This document shows positions 17,092-25,659 of a DNA stretch of 64,000 nt, piece by piece. Numbering within the stretch: position 1 is the stretch's first letter; each line of letters begins with the position of its first letter. The DNA comes from UBA4951 sp963616935 (lineage in GTDB: Bacteria; Bacillota_I; Bacilli_A; RFN20; CAG-826). The stretch is taken from assembly GCA_963616935.1 (NCBI GenBank), contig CAVEMS010000003.1:161625-225624 (forward strand), read 5' to 3'. The translations under genes were made by a program, and so were the position numbers. The notes under the pieces are model-generated. The model saw only the letters and a list, made by a program, of their open reading frames with translations, was not told the origin of the DNA and made no database searches.

Positions 17092-18412
17092 CAAAAAGAA
17101 AACTTTGATGATATTGTTCGGAGCTTCCTTGTTGTCGTTATCTTCGTGCGGAAAAGTAAGTGAGAATTATCTTGCCGGACAATACGAAAACGGCTCTTTC
17201 ACCGATTATTTCTTCATGAATCATGACGAAATCGGAGAGAAAAAAGGGATCGAATCCAAAACGGTGACCGTCGATAGTGGGACATATTGGAACGGCACAA
17301 ACGACGGCGGAAGTTCAACATATACTCCGTTTGTGTATAAAGTGACGCCAATCGGTTCAAATACGATCAACGAGGATCCATATGAATTTGCCGTCGATTG
17401 GTCCGTTTATGAAGCCAAAGGAAGCCAAAAAGACGGATATATTTGGTATTGGCGCGATTATGTGCCTTCTTTGAAGATAAAAGTCATTAAGAGCGGTTCG
17501 GATATGAGCAACTCGGCTAGCATAACCTTCTCCTCTAGCAACAATGCGGTCGCTCAATGGAAAGATAACAGCAGCACTTTGATCGTCAACGGTGAAGGGG
17601 AATGCCTCTTGACGGTGGCGTTAAACGAGACGACGTTATCGACGTCGCTCAAATTAGAAGCTTCAATCAGCGTCAAAGCGCCTTATGGCACAAGAAAAGG
17701 CCTATCCAATGAAGCTCCGGAGTTGCTTGACCATACCGTGAAAGATCAAAATGGCGCCAATCAGCAGATATCTCTCAACAGTCGTTATGACTGGGTTCCG
17801 CCATATGTCGATCAAAGCGATGAGCAATTCTTCTCTAAAAATCCATCATTCGGCCGTTATTATTCTCTTGGGCGAGTTGATTCAAGGTTTAAAAACGGAT
17901 TTTTGAGCAAACTCTATAATGGGCAATTATATTGCGATGGCTATCATTCGCTCGCCTTTGTTTGCATTGAAAACAATGGGTTCACCCAATTGTTCCCCAA
18001 GAAGATTGATAGTGCGGATTATTTCGTTATGAGTTTCCGCGGTGGCAGCGACTATACCGGCGGTCGGAATAGCTATGGCAGCGAACCGAGACTAAGCGCC
18101 TTCGATTTGTATTTGGACTTCTATTACGAGAATAATGGAAAGTACGATTATGTGACCGTCAAAAACGAGAAGGTAGTTACTGAGACGGATCACGGAGGCG
18201 AGGCCACGACGATGTTTGGCTTCCGTTTTTCGGAAATCGGGATAGATGCCAAGAATATCTGTGGCATCGGCGTCCATTATTCTTCTTTCGAGGATCTTTA
18301 TAGCAGCGTTTCTGGAAAGATTTCCAGTGAAATGCCAAAGAAAGAGGAATATCAGTTTGGATTGCTTTTATATGAAATAATGTTCCCGAATGCGTCGTGG
18401 GAAGACCGCTAG
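17084..18412 (+). CDS. Secreted lipoprotein coupled to the Wzy-like gene
   Basis: The N-terminus is a clear lipoprotein signal: KKK, a hydrophobic stretch, then LSLSSCG with the lipidated cysteine near residue 22. The remaining 420 residues are extracytoplasmic. Residues about 140-200 resemble an Ig-like strand pattern (ASITFSSSNNAVAQW, then GEGECLLTVALN). The C-terminal 200 residues, rich in Tyr, Phe and Gly, look like a beta-sandwich. No catalytic family is recognised. It overlaps the membrane protein gene by eight bases, so it is translationally coupled and probably works with it on surface glycan. Confidence 0.75.
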   Translation: MLNKKKTLMILFGASLLSLSSCGKVSENYLAGQYENGSFTDYFFMNHDEIGEKKGIESKTVTVDSGTYWNGTNDGGSSTYTPFVYKVTPIGSNTINEDPYEFAVDWSVYEAKGSQKDGYIWYWRDYVPSLKIKVIKSGSDMSNSASITFSSSNNAVAQWKDNSSTLIVNGEGECLLTVALNETTLSTSLKLEASISVKAPYGTRKGLSNEAPELLDHTVKDQNGANQQISLNSRYDWVPPYVDQSDEQFFSKNPSFGRYYSLGRVDSRFKNGFLSKLYNGQLYCDGYHSLAFVCIENNGFTQLFPKKIDSADYFVMSFRGGSDYTGGRNSYGSEPRLSAFDLYLDFYYENNGKYDYVTVKNEKVVTETDHGGEATTMFGFRFSEIGIDAKNICGIGVHYSSFEDLYSSVSGKISSEMPKKEEYQFGLLLYEIMFPNASWEDR

Positions 18413-18429
18413 TCGCTTGGTTGTTTCTT

Positions 18430-19347
18430 TTAAGATTTTTTGCTTATTTCTTTCGATATGTCGAGCCACTTGCCTTGAATGAAATCGGCATTGTCATCGT
18501 CGAATATGAGCGTTCCTTTCGCTGGTGTGAAAGTCATCTCGCCGAAGTATATTTTTCCGTCAATGTCATATAAATCAACGCGGACGAAAGGGAATGGTTC
18601 TGCCAATTTTTCGGCGATTCGTGCCATTTCTGCAAGGTTATTTGGCTTTTTTAATGGTTTTTCAGTTTCTAACCAGCCGTTGAATTGAGCGCCAGGGAAG
18701 GGCGTCCAATCGATTAAATAATGGTTGTATCTGATATCTTTGCCTCGTCCTGTGACGACATATAGATAACGCGCTTTGCCATTATATACGTGGATTTTGT
18801 ATTCGGTTGGAAGCGTGTCTTTCTCGCCGACGTATTCTTCGATTATGATCTTGGGCTTGATCGGGCTATAGTGTCTCTCGGTCGTCAGTTTCCCATAGTC
18901 TTTTTTCAGCCATTTATTGAATTTCTTTTTAGCCGCTTCTTTGTCCCAGTTATTCTTATCTTTCACTATTTCATTCCATCCCGATGCATGGGTGCATTTT
19001 AGGACGAAGGAATCGGGAAGCTTGTCGAAAGGGATATCGTCGAACGATGAATATAGTCCTAGTGATGGGATAAGAAGTTCGTCGAGTTTCTTTTCGTGTA
19101 GGTATTTGCGAACGCCATCGCGCGAAGCCAAACGCGTTACTTCGCTATTTTTCGGATAAGAGAATAATCTGAGATACTGTAATTTTTCGGTGTATCTTGT
19201 CGGATTCTTCAAATTCAATTTGTGATGCGTTATGTATTTGTATTGAAGCTTGACATAAAGAACAGGGGAGACGATTTGAATCGGCTTCCTTATCAAAGAG
19301 GCGAAAAATCTTTTGAATTTGTTCTCGTGAAGTCTCTTAGCGAGCAT
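18430..19347 (-). CDS. TupA-like ATP-grasp protein (polysaccharide biosynthesis)
   Basis: The 305 residues fit the TupA-like ATP-grasp family found in capsule and teichuronopeptide loci. Visible features are the N-terminal TRYTEKLQYLRL motif, the KCTHASGWN segment (about 122-130), a basic KPKIIIEEYVG strand near 167, and the metal-binding end VRVDLYDIDGKIYFGEMTFTPAKG (about 256-279). It may attach an amino acid to a glycan, but the substrate is unknown. There is no Shine-Dalgarno; a perfect TATAAT sits six bases before the ATG, predicting a leaderless mRNA. It diverges from the glycosyltransferase at 19404. Confidence 0.85.
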   Translation of the reverse strand: MLAKRLHENKFKRFFASLIRKPIQIVSPVLYVKLQYKYITHHKLNLKNPTRYTEKLQYLRLFSYPKNSEVTRLASRDGVRKYLHEKKLDELLIPSLGLYSSFDDIPFDKLPDSFVLKCTHASGWNEIVKDKNNWDKEAAKKKFNKWLKKDYGKLTTERHYSPIKPKIIIEEYVGEKDTLPTEYKIHVYNGKARYLYVVTGRGKDIRYNHYLIDWTPFPGAQFNGWLETEKPLKKPNNLAEMARIAEKLAEPFPFVRVDLYDIDGKIYFGEMTFTPAKGTLIFDDDNADFIQGKWLDISKEISKKS

Positions 19348-19403
19348 GGCGATATTATATGCCTTTTTGCCTTTTTATGGCTTAAAGAGATAGAATAACG
19401 AAA
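19348..19403. promoter_or_regulatory. Divergent promoter pair with both start codons at the transcription start
   Basis: Minus strand: TATAAT (19354-19359) six bases before the ATG at 19347. Plus strand: TTGCCT (19367-19372), 18-nt spacer, TAGAAT (19391-19396), then seven bases to the ATG at 19404. Neither gene has a Shine-Dalgarno. Both transcripts would start at the first base of the start codon or next to it. Confidence 0.6.
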
Positions 19404-20609
19404 ATGCGTATCCTTATTCTCACCCAGTATTACTATCCGGAAACCTTCCCTAGCACCAGCATCGCAGAGGGGTTAGCGAAACTTGGGCACGAAGTTGATG
19501 TTTTGACCGGCAAGCCGAATTATGGATTCGCCATCGCTCCAAAAGAATATGACCATATCGATCATGAAGTTCATAACGGGGTGAACATTTATAGAGTGAA
19601 GCAGCATAAAAGGAAGAAAGGAATGCTTTCTTTGATGTGGAATTACCTTTCTTTTTCGAAGGCTTCTAAGAGTCGCTTAAGAAGAATCAAAAAGAAATAC
19701 GACATTGTCTATGGATTCAATTTCTCTCCAATCATATCTTTGGAAGGAGCGGGACGCTTTGCCAAGAAATGGGGCATCCCATATCTCATCCATGTGTTCG
19801 ATTTATGGCCCGAAAGCGTGCTTGCGACTGGAATGACGAACGAAAAGTCGGCTCTTTATAAGTGGCTTCTTCGGGTTTCCAAGAACATATATTCCGAGGC
19901 GGACGCTTTCCTTTTGTCCTCGCCTGGTTTTGCCTCATATTTAAAAAACACGATAGGAATAGATAAGAAGTGCATCACTTGCTATCAGCCGGTCGATATG
20001 AATGAGCCATCAGATCTTTCTTCTCCTTTTAGCGAAGATGAGAAGGCGCTCGTTTATTGCGGAAACCTAGGCCGTATGCAGGAAGTCGAGAAATACGTGG
20101 AGGCAATTTCCTTTTTGCCTTTAGATTCTAAGTGCACGTTTCATATTATCGGCGATGGAGGAAGCAAAAAAGAGCTCGAAGAGATGGTGAGGAAGCTCGA
20201 CCTCAACGATAAGGTCTTCTTCCACGGTCGTTTGGCTTCAGAGGAAGCGGCTCGATACAGAAGAAACTCATTCATGAACGTTGTGACTTTGAAGTCAACG
20301 TCATTTGTTGTATCTGAAACTGTTCCTAGCAAACTTTTGGTCGCTCTAAGCGATGCTAAGCCGATCTTGGCCACGATTTCTGGAGACGGCGCCAAAATGC
20401 TTAGCGAGACCGGAGGTTCCTTTTTGCCTAAGCCAACCCCAAAAGATATAGCGGACGCCATTCTTCGAGCAAGTTCCCTTTCGAAAGACGAGTTAAGTGA
20501 AATGGGTGCTAAAAATAAAAAATATTATGAAGAGAACCTATCTTCAAAGAAGGTTCTAGACGTTATAGAATCCGCCTTGCTTAGCTTAGTTCAGATAACA
20601 GGGAAATGA
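19404..20609 (+). CDS. Glycosyltransferase family 4 (WbuB-like)
   Basis: Retaining GT-B glycosyltransferase for surface polysaccharide. The N-terminus MRILILTQYYYPETFPST is the typical GT4 start (donor-independent domain), followed by HVFDLWPESVLATGM near residue 132. The C-terminal domain has LVYCGNLGRMQEV (about 216-228), HIIGDGGSKKELE and VPSKLLVALSDAKPILA with the donor-binding Glu/Lys region. Length 401 is normal. Its 3' end overlaps the convergent glycosyltransferase by 29 nt. The donor and acceptor sugars are not predictable. Leaderless start (see promoter). Confidence 0.9.
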   Translation: MRILILTQYYYPETFPSTSIAEGLAKLGHEVDVLTGKPNYGFAIAPKEYDHIDHEVHNGVNIYRVKQHKRKKGMLSLMWNYLSFSKASKSRLRRIKKKYDIVYGFNFSPIISLEGAGRFAKKWGIPYLIHVFDLWPESVLATGMTNEKSALYKWLLRVSKNIYSEADAFLLSSPGFASYLKNTIGIDKKCITCYQPVDMNEPSDLSSPFSEDEKALVYCGNLGRMQEVEKYVEAISFLPLDSKCTFHIIGDGGSKKELEEMVRKLDLNDKVFFHGRLASEEAARYRRNSFMNVVTLKSTSFVVSETVPSKLLVALSDAKPILATISGDGAKMLSETGGSFLPKPTPKDIADAILRASSLSKDELSEMGAKNKKYYEENLSSKKVLDVIESALLSLVQITGK

Positions 20610-21672
20610 TGCCGTTTGCGAATGATTCGCCGCTATATTTTTTTAGAAATTCACTTCTTGCCGTTTCGGATATCTTAAGCAGTCCATTTTCTTTGTAATT
20701 CTTCCAAAATTTCGCGAAATCATTGCTAGAACCCTTACCAATCCAATTGATTTGAGAACCGAATTCATCCTTGAAAAAGGTGTTTTCGGTGGATATTACC
20801 GCTTGCGAATTGGCTATGTACTCAAACATTTTTGACGGCACGCTTTCGGCATCGAGCTTAGGATCGTAAGGCCTGGGGTTTATGGTTGCGATGGCGCCTT
20901 TTTGATAGGCCACATTTTCCTCGTATGAGACTTGTCCAAGAAAATGGATATTCTTGTTGTTGGAGAGACTGTTTTCTCCGTGTCCAGCTATATAGAGTTC
21001 TTCATTTAGCGAAGATTTTTCATAACTGTCGACAAGCGTTTTGACGCCATACCTTTCTAGTAACGATCCAGCGAAATAGAAGTAGGGCTTAGTGGCTTCG
21101 AACGCTTTGATGTCGTTTTTATCTGTTATGCCTGGAATTATTTTGCTCGGCTTAGCATTCAACCCGAATATTTTCGTTAGTGAAGGGGTGAGCGCAATTG
21201 AAGCGTCTGCTTCTTTGGCTAAGGCAATCATCTTGTCTGCCTTCTTTTTCGGTAACGACGAGATGTTATAGGGGTTGTCGGTCAGGATTGGAATGATGGG
21301 CGTTTTGAAAAATTTTTTCGCATGAATCACTATTTCGCCTAAAGCCACGTTCATCGGATCATAGATTATTGCTTCGAACGGTCCTTCTTGCTTTTGGCAA
21401 GCCGCCTTGAGCTCCTTATAGGCGAAGCATTTGTCGATGATGTTTTTTGGGTGGTTGATATAGGTGTATCTATCGTTATTAACCAGCGTTTTGCCCATGG
21501 TGTCGAAGGGGACGAACGAAATGACTGAGACTTCGAATTTTGTCGACAAGGCCATGACCGCTTTCGCGTGAAAGTTTTGGTTCGATGGGTTGGCGGTATG
21601 AATTCCGTTTTTCAAAAGGAAGGAATAATCCCTGGGATCGATTGATGTTGTCAGGTAGAGAAGCTTCTTCAT
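20581..21672 (-). CDS. GT-B fold glycosyltransferase
   Basis: A 363-residue cytoplasmic protein with the C-terminal GT-B pattern: FYFAGSLLERYGVKTL (about 198-213), a LYIAGHGENS strand, IHFLGQVSYEENV and SVPSKMFEYIANSQAVIST (about 284-302). The N-terminal half starts MKKLLYLTTSIDPRD and is more divergent. It is the second gene of a two-gene operon. Its start overlaps the stop of the upstream glycosyltransferase (ATGA, 21669-21672), so the two are translationally coupled and probably add consecutive sugars. Confidence 0.83.
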   Translation of the reverse strand: MKKLLYLTTSIDPRDYSFLLKNGIHTANPSNQNFHAKAVMALSTKFEVSVISFVPFDTMGKTLVNNDRYTYINHPKNIIDKCFAYKELKAACQKQEGPFEAIIYDPMNVALGEIVIHAKKFFKTPIIPILTDNPYNISSLPKKKADKMIALAKEADASIALTPSLTKIFGLNAKPSKIIPGITDKNDIKAFEATKPYFYFAGSLLERYGVKTLVDSYEKSSLNEELYIAGHGENSLSNNKNIHFLGQVSYEENVAYQKGAIATINPRPYDPKLDAESVPSKMFEYIANSQAVISTENTFFKDEFGSQINWIGKGSSNDFAKFWKNYKENGLLKISETARSEFLKKYSGESFANGIISLLSELS

Positions 21673-22772
21673 GCCCTAATTATGGACGAGAAGAACGATA
21701 GATGGCTATCGCTCATTTTCTCGATGGTGTTTTCTTTGGCGGTGGCTATGGCGTTTCGCCTCATATCTTCGCTGACGGGTTTATTTATGGCGTTGATGAT
21801 TTCGTCCCTTTGCTCCAAAGAGAAAATGTATCCGTTCTTTCCTTGCGAGATTAGATTCTTGGCGCTATTCGAGCGATCGCTTGCGATGACTGGTGTTCCT
21901 TGTGACAAGGATTCATTTAAGACGTGGCCATAGATATCTTCTTTGGTCAGGAATAGCGATGCCTCGGAGATTGAGAGGAATTTCAAAACGGTTTCTTTGT
22001 TTTGGAAAGGCAATATATGCACGTTTTGCAGATGATTTTTGGAAATTTCCTCCAAATATTCATTTTTCATAGGCCCATTTCCGAGCAAATAAAGATGCTT
22101 CGAGACGTCCACATTCTTCCATATCTCATCGATCAGATAGAGGTTGTTCTTCCGCTCGATGAAAGCGCCGACAGCCGTATATATTTCTTTTTCTTTTATT
22201 CCGAGTTCTTCCTTGATTTTGTTCTTCTCTTCTTCTTTCAATGGCTCTTCCAAAACCTCTTTTTCGAATACGGTGCTATATGGGAAAAGATGAATCGCTT
22301 CTTGCTTTGCCCCGTAATGAATCAAGTATTTCTCGCTCTCATGATCGGGGGATAGATAATAATCCGCTCCGCCAATCATTTTGTCTTTGAGCCTTTTCTT
22401 GGCTTTACTTTCTTTCTTTGGAATTATCCCGCCGTTAATCGCGAAGACGTATGGGATCTTTTTTCTTTTCAAGTATCTTAGGGCGTTCATTTCCGTGAAA
22501 GAGGACCAACCGTTGATTACGATTGAATCGTATTCCTTGTGTTTTCTCAGATATTTTTTCGCACCGAAAGCGATGTTGTTCCTGATTCCCAAATTCAAGT
22601 GCTTTAGGAAGACGGTTTTGAAATTCTTTGGCTTGCTATGGTAAAAAGAATTGCCTCTGTCACTTTCGGTAGGGCGTTCGAAAATAACGGTAAGATCTAC
22701 CTTCTTTCCGAGTTCATTGAAGAAGTCCACTTTATACGGAGCCGGATGATTGAAGAGCCAAAGAATTTTCAT
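21669..22772 (-). CDS. Glycosyltransferase family 4
   Basis: The 367 residues begin MKILWLFNHPAPYKVDFFNELGK, a typical GT4 N-terminus, and carry YTAVGAFIERKNNLYLIDEIWK (about 199-220), HLYLLGNGPMKNEY and the E-x7-E type block EDIYGHVLNESLSQGTPVIASDRS (about 293-316). First gene of the pair with the next glycosyltransferase. No Shine-Dalgarno precedes the ATG. A TATAAT (plus coordinates 22783-22788) lies ten bases upstream, predicting a 3-4 nt leader. It diverges from ung. Confidence 0.9.
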   Translation of the reverse strand: MKILWLFNHPAPYKVDFFNELGKKVDLTVIFERPTESDRGNSFYHSKPKNFKTVFLKHLNLGIRNNIAFGAKKYLRKHKEYDSIVINGWSSFTEMNALRYLKRKKIPYVFAINGGIIPKKESKAKKRLKDKMIGGADYYLSPDHESEKYLIHYGAKQEAIHLFPYSTVFEKEVLEEPLKEEEKNKIKEELGIKEKEIYTAVGAFIERKNNLYLIDEIWKNVDVSKHLYLLGNGPMKNEYLEEISKNHLQNVHILPFQNKETVLKFLSISEASLFLTKEDIYGHVLNESLSQGTPVIASDRSNSAKNLISQGKNGYIFSLEQRDEIINAINKPVSEDMRRNAIATAKENTIEKMSDSHLSFFSSIIRA

Positions 22773-22824
22773 TGGTAGAGGAATTATAAACCTCTTCGGC
22801 GATTTCTTTTATAATAAAGATAAG
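22773..22824. promoter_or_regulatory. Divergent promoters of the glycosyltransferase pair and ung
   Basis: In 52 bp there are two perfect -10 boxes facing outward: minus-strand TATAAT at 22783-22788 (ten bases from the ATG at 22772) and plus-strand TATAAT at 22810-22815 (nine bases from the ATG at 22825). No ribosome-binding site is visible for either gene. No strong -35 elements were found. Confidence 0.55.
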
Positions 22825-23490
22825 ATGTTAAGCGATTGGAACGAATTCTTCGAAGGGGTGAAAGCCAAACCATATTCGAAAACGTTGAAATCCTTTTTGG
22901 ATGAAGAATATCGCGAGTTCGTAGTTTATCCTCCGAGAGAAAAGATGTTTGCGGCTTTCGACAATCTTTCGCCGTCCTCTCTCAAAGCCGTCATCATCGG
23001 ACAGGACCCATATCATAATCCTGGTCAGGCGATGGGCCTTTCTTTCAGCGTCCCCGAAGGTGTTCCTTTGCCTCCGAGTCTAAAGAACGTCTACAAAGAA
23101 ATAGAGAACGATTTGAATATAAAGATGAATTTTAATAACGGCGATCTGACGCCTTGGGCAAAACAAGGAGTCCTTCTTTTGAACGCCTATTTATCGGTTA
23201 GGGCGGGTAAGCCCCTTTCGCATAAGAGGCTGGAATACGATGAATTCATGGAAGACGCAATGGAATACATCGATAAGCTCGAGCAACCGATCGTCTTTTT
23301 GCTTTGGGGCAATTTCGCCAAACGTTATAAAAAGATGATTCATAACCCGAAACACCTGATCATCGAATCGTCGCATCCTTCGCCCTTGGCTCTTAGCCAT
23401 GGCGGTTGGTTTGGGATGCACTCATTTTCCAAGACGAATGAGTTTTTGGTCGCGAACGGGATCGATCCTATCGATTGGAAGATTGAATAG
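22825..23490 (+). CDS. ung: Uracil-DNA glycosylase (family 1)
   Basis: Removes uracil from DNA in base-excision repair. The 221 residues contain every family-1 motif: the water-activating GQDPYHNPGQAMGLSFSV (about 61-78), the uracil pocket LLLNAYLSVRAG (about 118-129), LLWGNFAK, and the minor-groove loop SSHPSPLALSHGG (about 185-197; HPSPL then A in place of the usual S). The ATG at 22825 gives the standard length; a longer reading from 22750 would run through the promoter. Its 3' end overlaps the convergent membrane protein gene by 23 nt. Confidence 0.95.
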   Translation: MLSDWNEFFEGVKAKPYSKTLKSFLDEEYREFVVYPPREKMFAAFDNLSPSSLKAVIIGQDPYHNPGQAMGLSFSVPEGVPLPPSLKNVYKEIENDLNIKMNFNNGDLTPWAKQGVLLLNAYLSVRAGKPLSHKRLEYDEFMEDAMEYIDKLEQPIVFLLWGNFAKRYKKMIHNPKHLIIESSHPSPLALSHGGWFGMHSFSKTNEFLVANGIDPIDWKIE

Positions 23491-23890
23491 CTTTCGTTTC
23501 TTTGATGATGGCGAAAACGCCATAAGACAAAGAAACCAAGAAAATCAAAGAGAGCAATAGGTCCTGATAGAAGCTTTCGGCGTCTATCATGCTTTTTATC
23601 GATTGGCCGAAGAAAAAGAAGAATCCGATTGCGCCGTCAATCGCAAAAAGAGACGCGGAATAGATGGTATTTTTCGTTTTTTTGCGCATTTTGACGACCA
23701 ACGAATAGATTCCATATGCCAAAACGAAAAAGAAGATCATCATCCAGATCAAGTATCTTTTTTCGCCATATGAAATGCTCGATCCATATTCATCGGCGTA
23801 TGTCGATAAAGCGCTTATGATGTACATAATTAGCATTCTGATGAAGCCGATCGATGAGGCGGCGATTATCGCTATCTCTTTTGCAATCAT
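23468..23890 (-). CDS. Four-helix membrane protein downstream of thiT
   Basis: A 140-residue hydrophobic protein with four predicted membrane helices (about 5-25, 48-70, 80-100, 112-132). No family is recognised. It overlaps thiT by four bases (ATGA) and therefore lies under the same TPP riboswitch, which suggests a role in thiamine uptake or handling, but this rests only on context. The 3' end overlaps ung on the other strand by 23 nt. Confidence 0.6.
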   Translation of the reverse strand: MIAKEIAIIAASSIGFIRMLIMYIISALSTYADEYGSSISYGEKRYLIWMMIFFFVLAYGIYSLVVKMRKKTKNTIYSASLFAIDGAIGFFFFFGQSIKSMIDAESFYQDLLLSLIFLVSLSYGVFAIIKETKAIQSSNR

Positions 23891-24534
23891 TGTTTTTCCT
23901 CGCTTGTTTGAATGTTCTTTTTTCCCTTTTCGTCGGTTAGAAGGAATTTAGGGTATTTCCAGACGATTAGGCACATGATGCCACCGGACAAAAGAATTGA
24001 CGGCGCCATATAGGCGATGTTGTAGATGAACGAATACCCCCATTTGTTTAGCGACGATAATCCCCATGCGAACGATGAAGCGTCATCTCCCCAGAAGAGA
24101 ACTCCGGAGAGATAGTGGGAGAGGAATTTTAAAAGGCCGCCAAGCAAGCATCCGAGAACGACGAATATAATTTTTCTTTTTGCTGTCGCGCCATCTTTCT
24201 TGAGTTCTTTATAGAATACGCCCGCTAAACCAGCCAAAGGATAGGCGAGCCAATAGTCGAGGGCCACCTGGATGAAAGCTTTCCACCAATCGCCTGCGAT
24301 GGCGTAGAAACCATCGGCTAAATCTAGTAAACCCATTATCAATCCGGTTATTATTCCGGCAACAGGTCCTCTTCGAAAGCTGACGATAAAGACGGCAGCT
24401 AGAGCTATCCCAATCGCGCCGCCGCTAGGAAAAATGGGGGAGCTATATACTCCGGCGAAGAAATCCAAGACGTATCCGATTGCGGCGAAGACGGCAATCT
24501 CGGCAATCGTTCGAATGTTGAATAGTGATTTCAT
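23887..24534 (-). CDS. thiT: Thiamine transporter ThiT (ECF S-component)
   Basis: Substrate-binding membrane subunit of an energy-coupling-factor transporter for thiamine. The 215-residue protein has six membrane helices and the ThiT hallmarks: an N-terminal Arg-x-(Ile) segment RTIAEIAVFAAIGYVLDFF, the RRGPVAGIITGLIMGLLDL block (about 54-72) and the aromatic thiamine-pocket region AGDWWKAFIQVALDYWLAYPLAG (about 80-102). A TPP riboswitch and its terminator precede it, which fixes the substrate. A strong AAGGAGG lies four bases before the ATG. The shared EcfA/EcfA'/EcfT module is not in this window. Confidence 0.92.
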   Translation of the reverse strand: MKSLFNIRTIAEIAVFAAIGYVLDFFAGVYSSPIFPSGGAIGIALAAVFIVSFRRGPVAGIITGLIMGLLDLADGFYAIAGDWWKAFIQVALDYWLAYPLAGLAGVFYKELKKDGATAKRKIIFVVLGCLLGGLLKFLSHYLSGVLFWGDDASSFAWGLSSLNKWGYSFIYNIAYMAPSILLSGGIMCLIVWKYPKFLLTDEKGKKNIQTSEEKQ

Positions 24535-24542
24535 AGAACCTC

Positions 24543-24572
24543 CTTAAAAGAAAATCCGCTTGCTAGCGGAAA
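24543..24572 (-). terminator. Riboswitch-controlled intrinsic terminator before thiT
   Basis: On the minus strand CCGCT pairs with AGCGG around AGCA, followed by ATTTTCTTTT. Its 5' arm (CGCTAGC) is complementary to GCTAGCG inside the aptamer's 3' strand (plus coordinates 24598-24604), so TPP binding would free the terminator arm and stop transcription, whereas without TPP the two could pair and act as antiterminator. Confidence 0.75.
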
Positions 24573-24579
24573 GAAGGTT

Positions 24580-24674
24580 CATGGATGAAAGTTCCTACGC
24601 TAGCATTACCTAGTTCAGGTGTAGGGGTCGTTGCCTATTAGCAACCTCTCAGCTCTTAGGAAGGGCTCCCCCGG
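24580..24674 (-). promoter_or_regulatory. TPP riboswitch (THI element)
   Basis: Read on the minus strand, the conserved blocks occur in order: GGGGGAGCCC, then GCTGAGAGG (the CUGAGA pyrimidine-sensing core), GACCCC, then ACCTGAACTAGGTAATGCTAGCGTAGG (pyrophosphate-sensing core ACCUGA...UAAUGC..GCGUAGG; the full string spans 24594-24620). This is a textbook class, located directly before thiT and followed by a terminator. The rest of the 24,675-24,899 stretch shows nothing recognisable apart from a weak TATCAT box near 24,693 on the minus strand. Confidence 0.95.
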
Positions 24675-24899
24675 TCGGATTGACCACATCAATGATAGCA
24701 CTTTCGTCTTGCTTGATGTCTTTTTTCTTTGATGATGCCTTTTATTGCTACCTTGATCGCATTTTTTGTTTCGATGGCAAGCCGTTAGTTTCTCATTTGC
24801 GGTAAAATGACGAGTCCACTAGGCATTTGATCGCTTTTATGATTGACCGCCGTCTGAAATCGAAAAAAACGAATAAATAATCGTTAGGCTCAATTGGTT

Positions 24900-25541
24900 T
24901 TATGGCCTGTATTTCGTTTCGATAACCAATATCTTTCCCTTGCTTATCAGAAGGGTTCCGACGCTTCCGTTTAATTCGTTCGACAAACCAAGCGGATCGA
25001 ATTTATTCAATGTTCTGTGATCTAAGCAATATTTGAATCCTGAGATGGTGATTGTCGATCTAGCAAGCGGGAAGAAAGAATAATAACCGTCTTCCCGGAA
25101 AACGTATTCGTTTTGTCTAGCGGGTAACGAATAGATCTTTGAGTCATCATCGATTATGGACGCTTTCGTGTTTTCGATGACCATAGAAAGATTGGCAAGG
25201 AAATGTTCGATTCTTTTTCCCTTTATTCCGCCCACGATCACTATTTCATTCATTTTGTCTTTGTATTCGTTATAAGCGTGCGCAGTATCGCTGTCATCCT
25301 TGATTGGATTGAGTTTTGTGATGGTTTTTGCGAATTTTTTGATGAGTTCAAGCTCTTCTTCGTTGACCGAATCGAAATCTCCGACTGCCTCGTCCATTCT
25401 TATTCCCTTGCTCGCTAGCAAATAAGCACCGCGATCAATTCCGACGATGACGGAGTCTTCTTCGAAAAGGAACGAGGAGAGATCTTCGATGCCATTTCCT
25501 ATAACGAGATACGCCTTATGGATGTTGCTTTTTTCTTTCAT
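24900..25541 (-). CDS. thiN: Thiamine pyrophosphokinase
   Basis: Converts thiamine to thiamine pyrophosphate with ATP, the last step of salvage. The 213 residues show the family motifs: VGIDRGAYLLASKGI (about 33-47), VGDFDSV (about 53-59), KDDSDTAHAY (about 80-89) and GGIKGKRIEHFLANL (about 98-112), then the C-terminal beta domain. GGAGAAA precedes the ATG. It lies just outside the riboswitch-controlled thiT unit (358 nt upstream of it, on the same strand). With thiT this makes the cell a thiamine scavenger; no de novo thi genes are seen here. Confidence 0.93.
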   Translation of the reverse strand: MKEKSNIHKAYLVIGNGIEDLSSFLFEEDSVIVGIDRGAYLLASKGIRMDEAVGDFDSVNEEELELIKKFAKTITKLNPIKDDSDTAHAYNEYKDKMNEIVIVGGIKGKRIEHFLANLSMVIENTKASIIDDDSKIYSLPARQNEYVFREDGYYSFFPLARSTITISGFKYCLDHRTLNKFDPLGLSNELNGSVGTLLISKGKILVIETKYRP

Positions 25542-25659
25542 TTCTCCAAAGATTTTACTATCGTCGCCATTCGATATCCACGTTGTTGCGTGTTCGTGCC
25601 CTGGGCGACTAAAATTTGATGAAGCGTTAGCTAAAAGCTATTTTTGATGGGAGAGGCAT

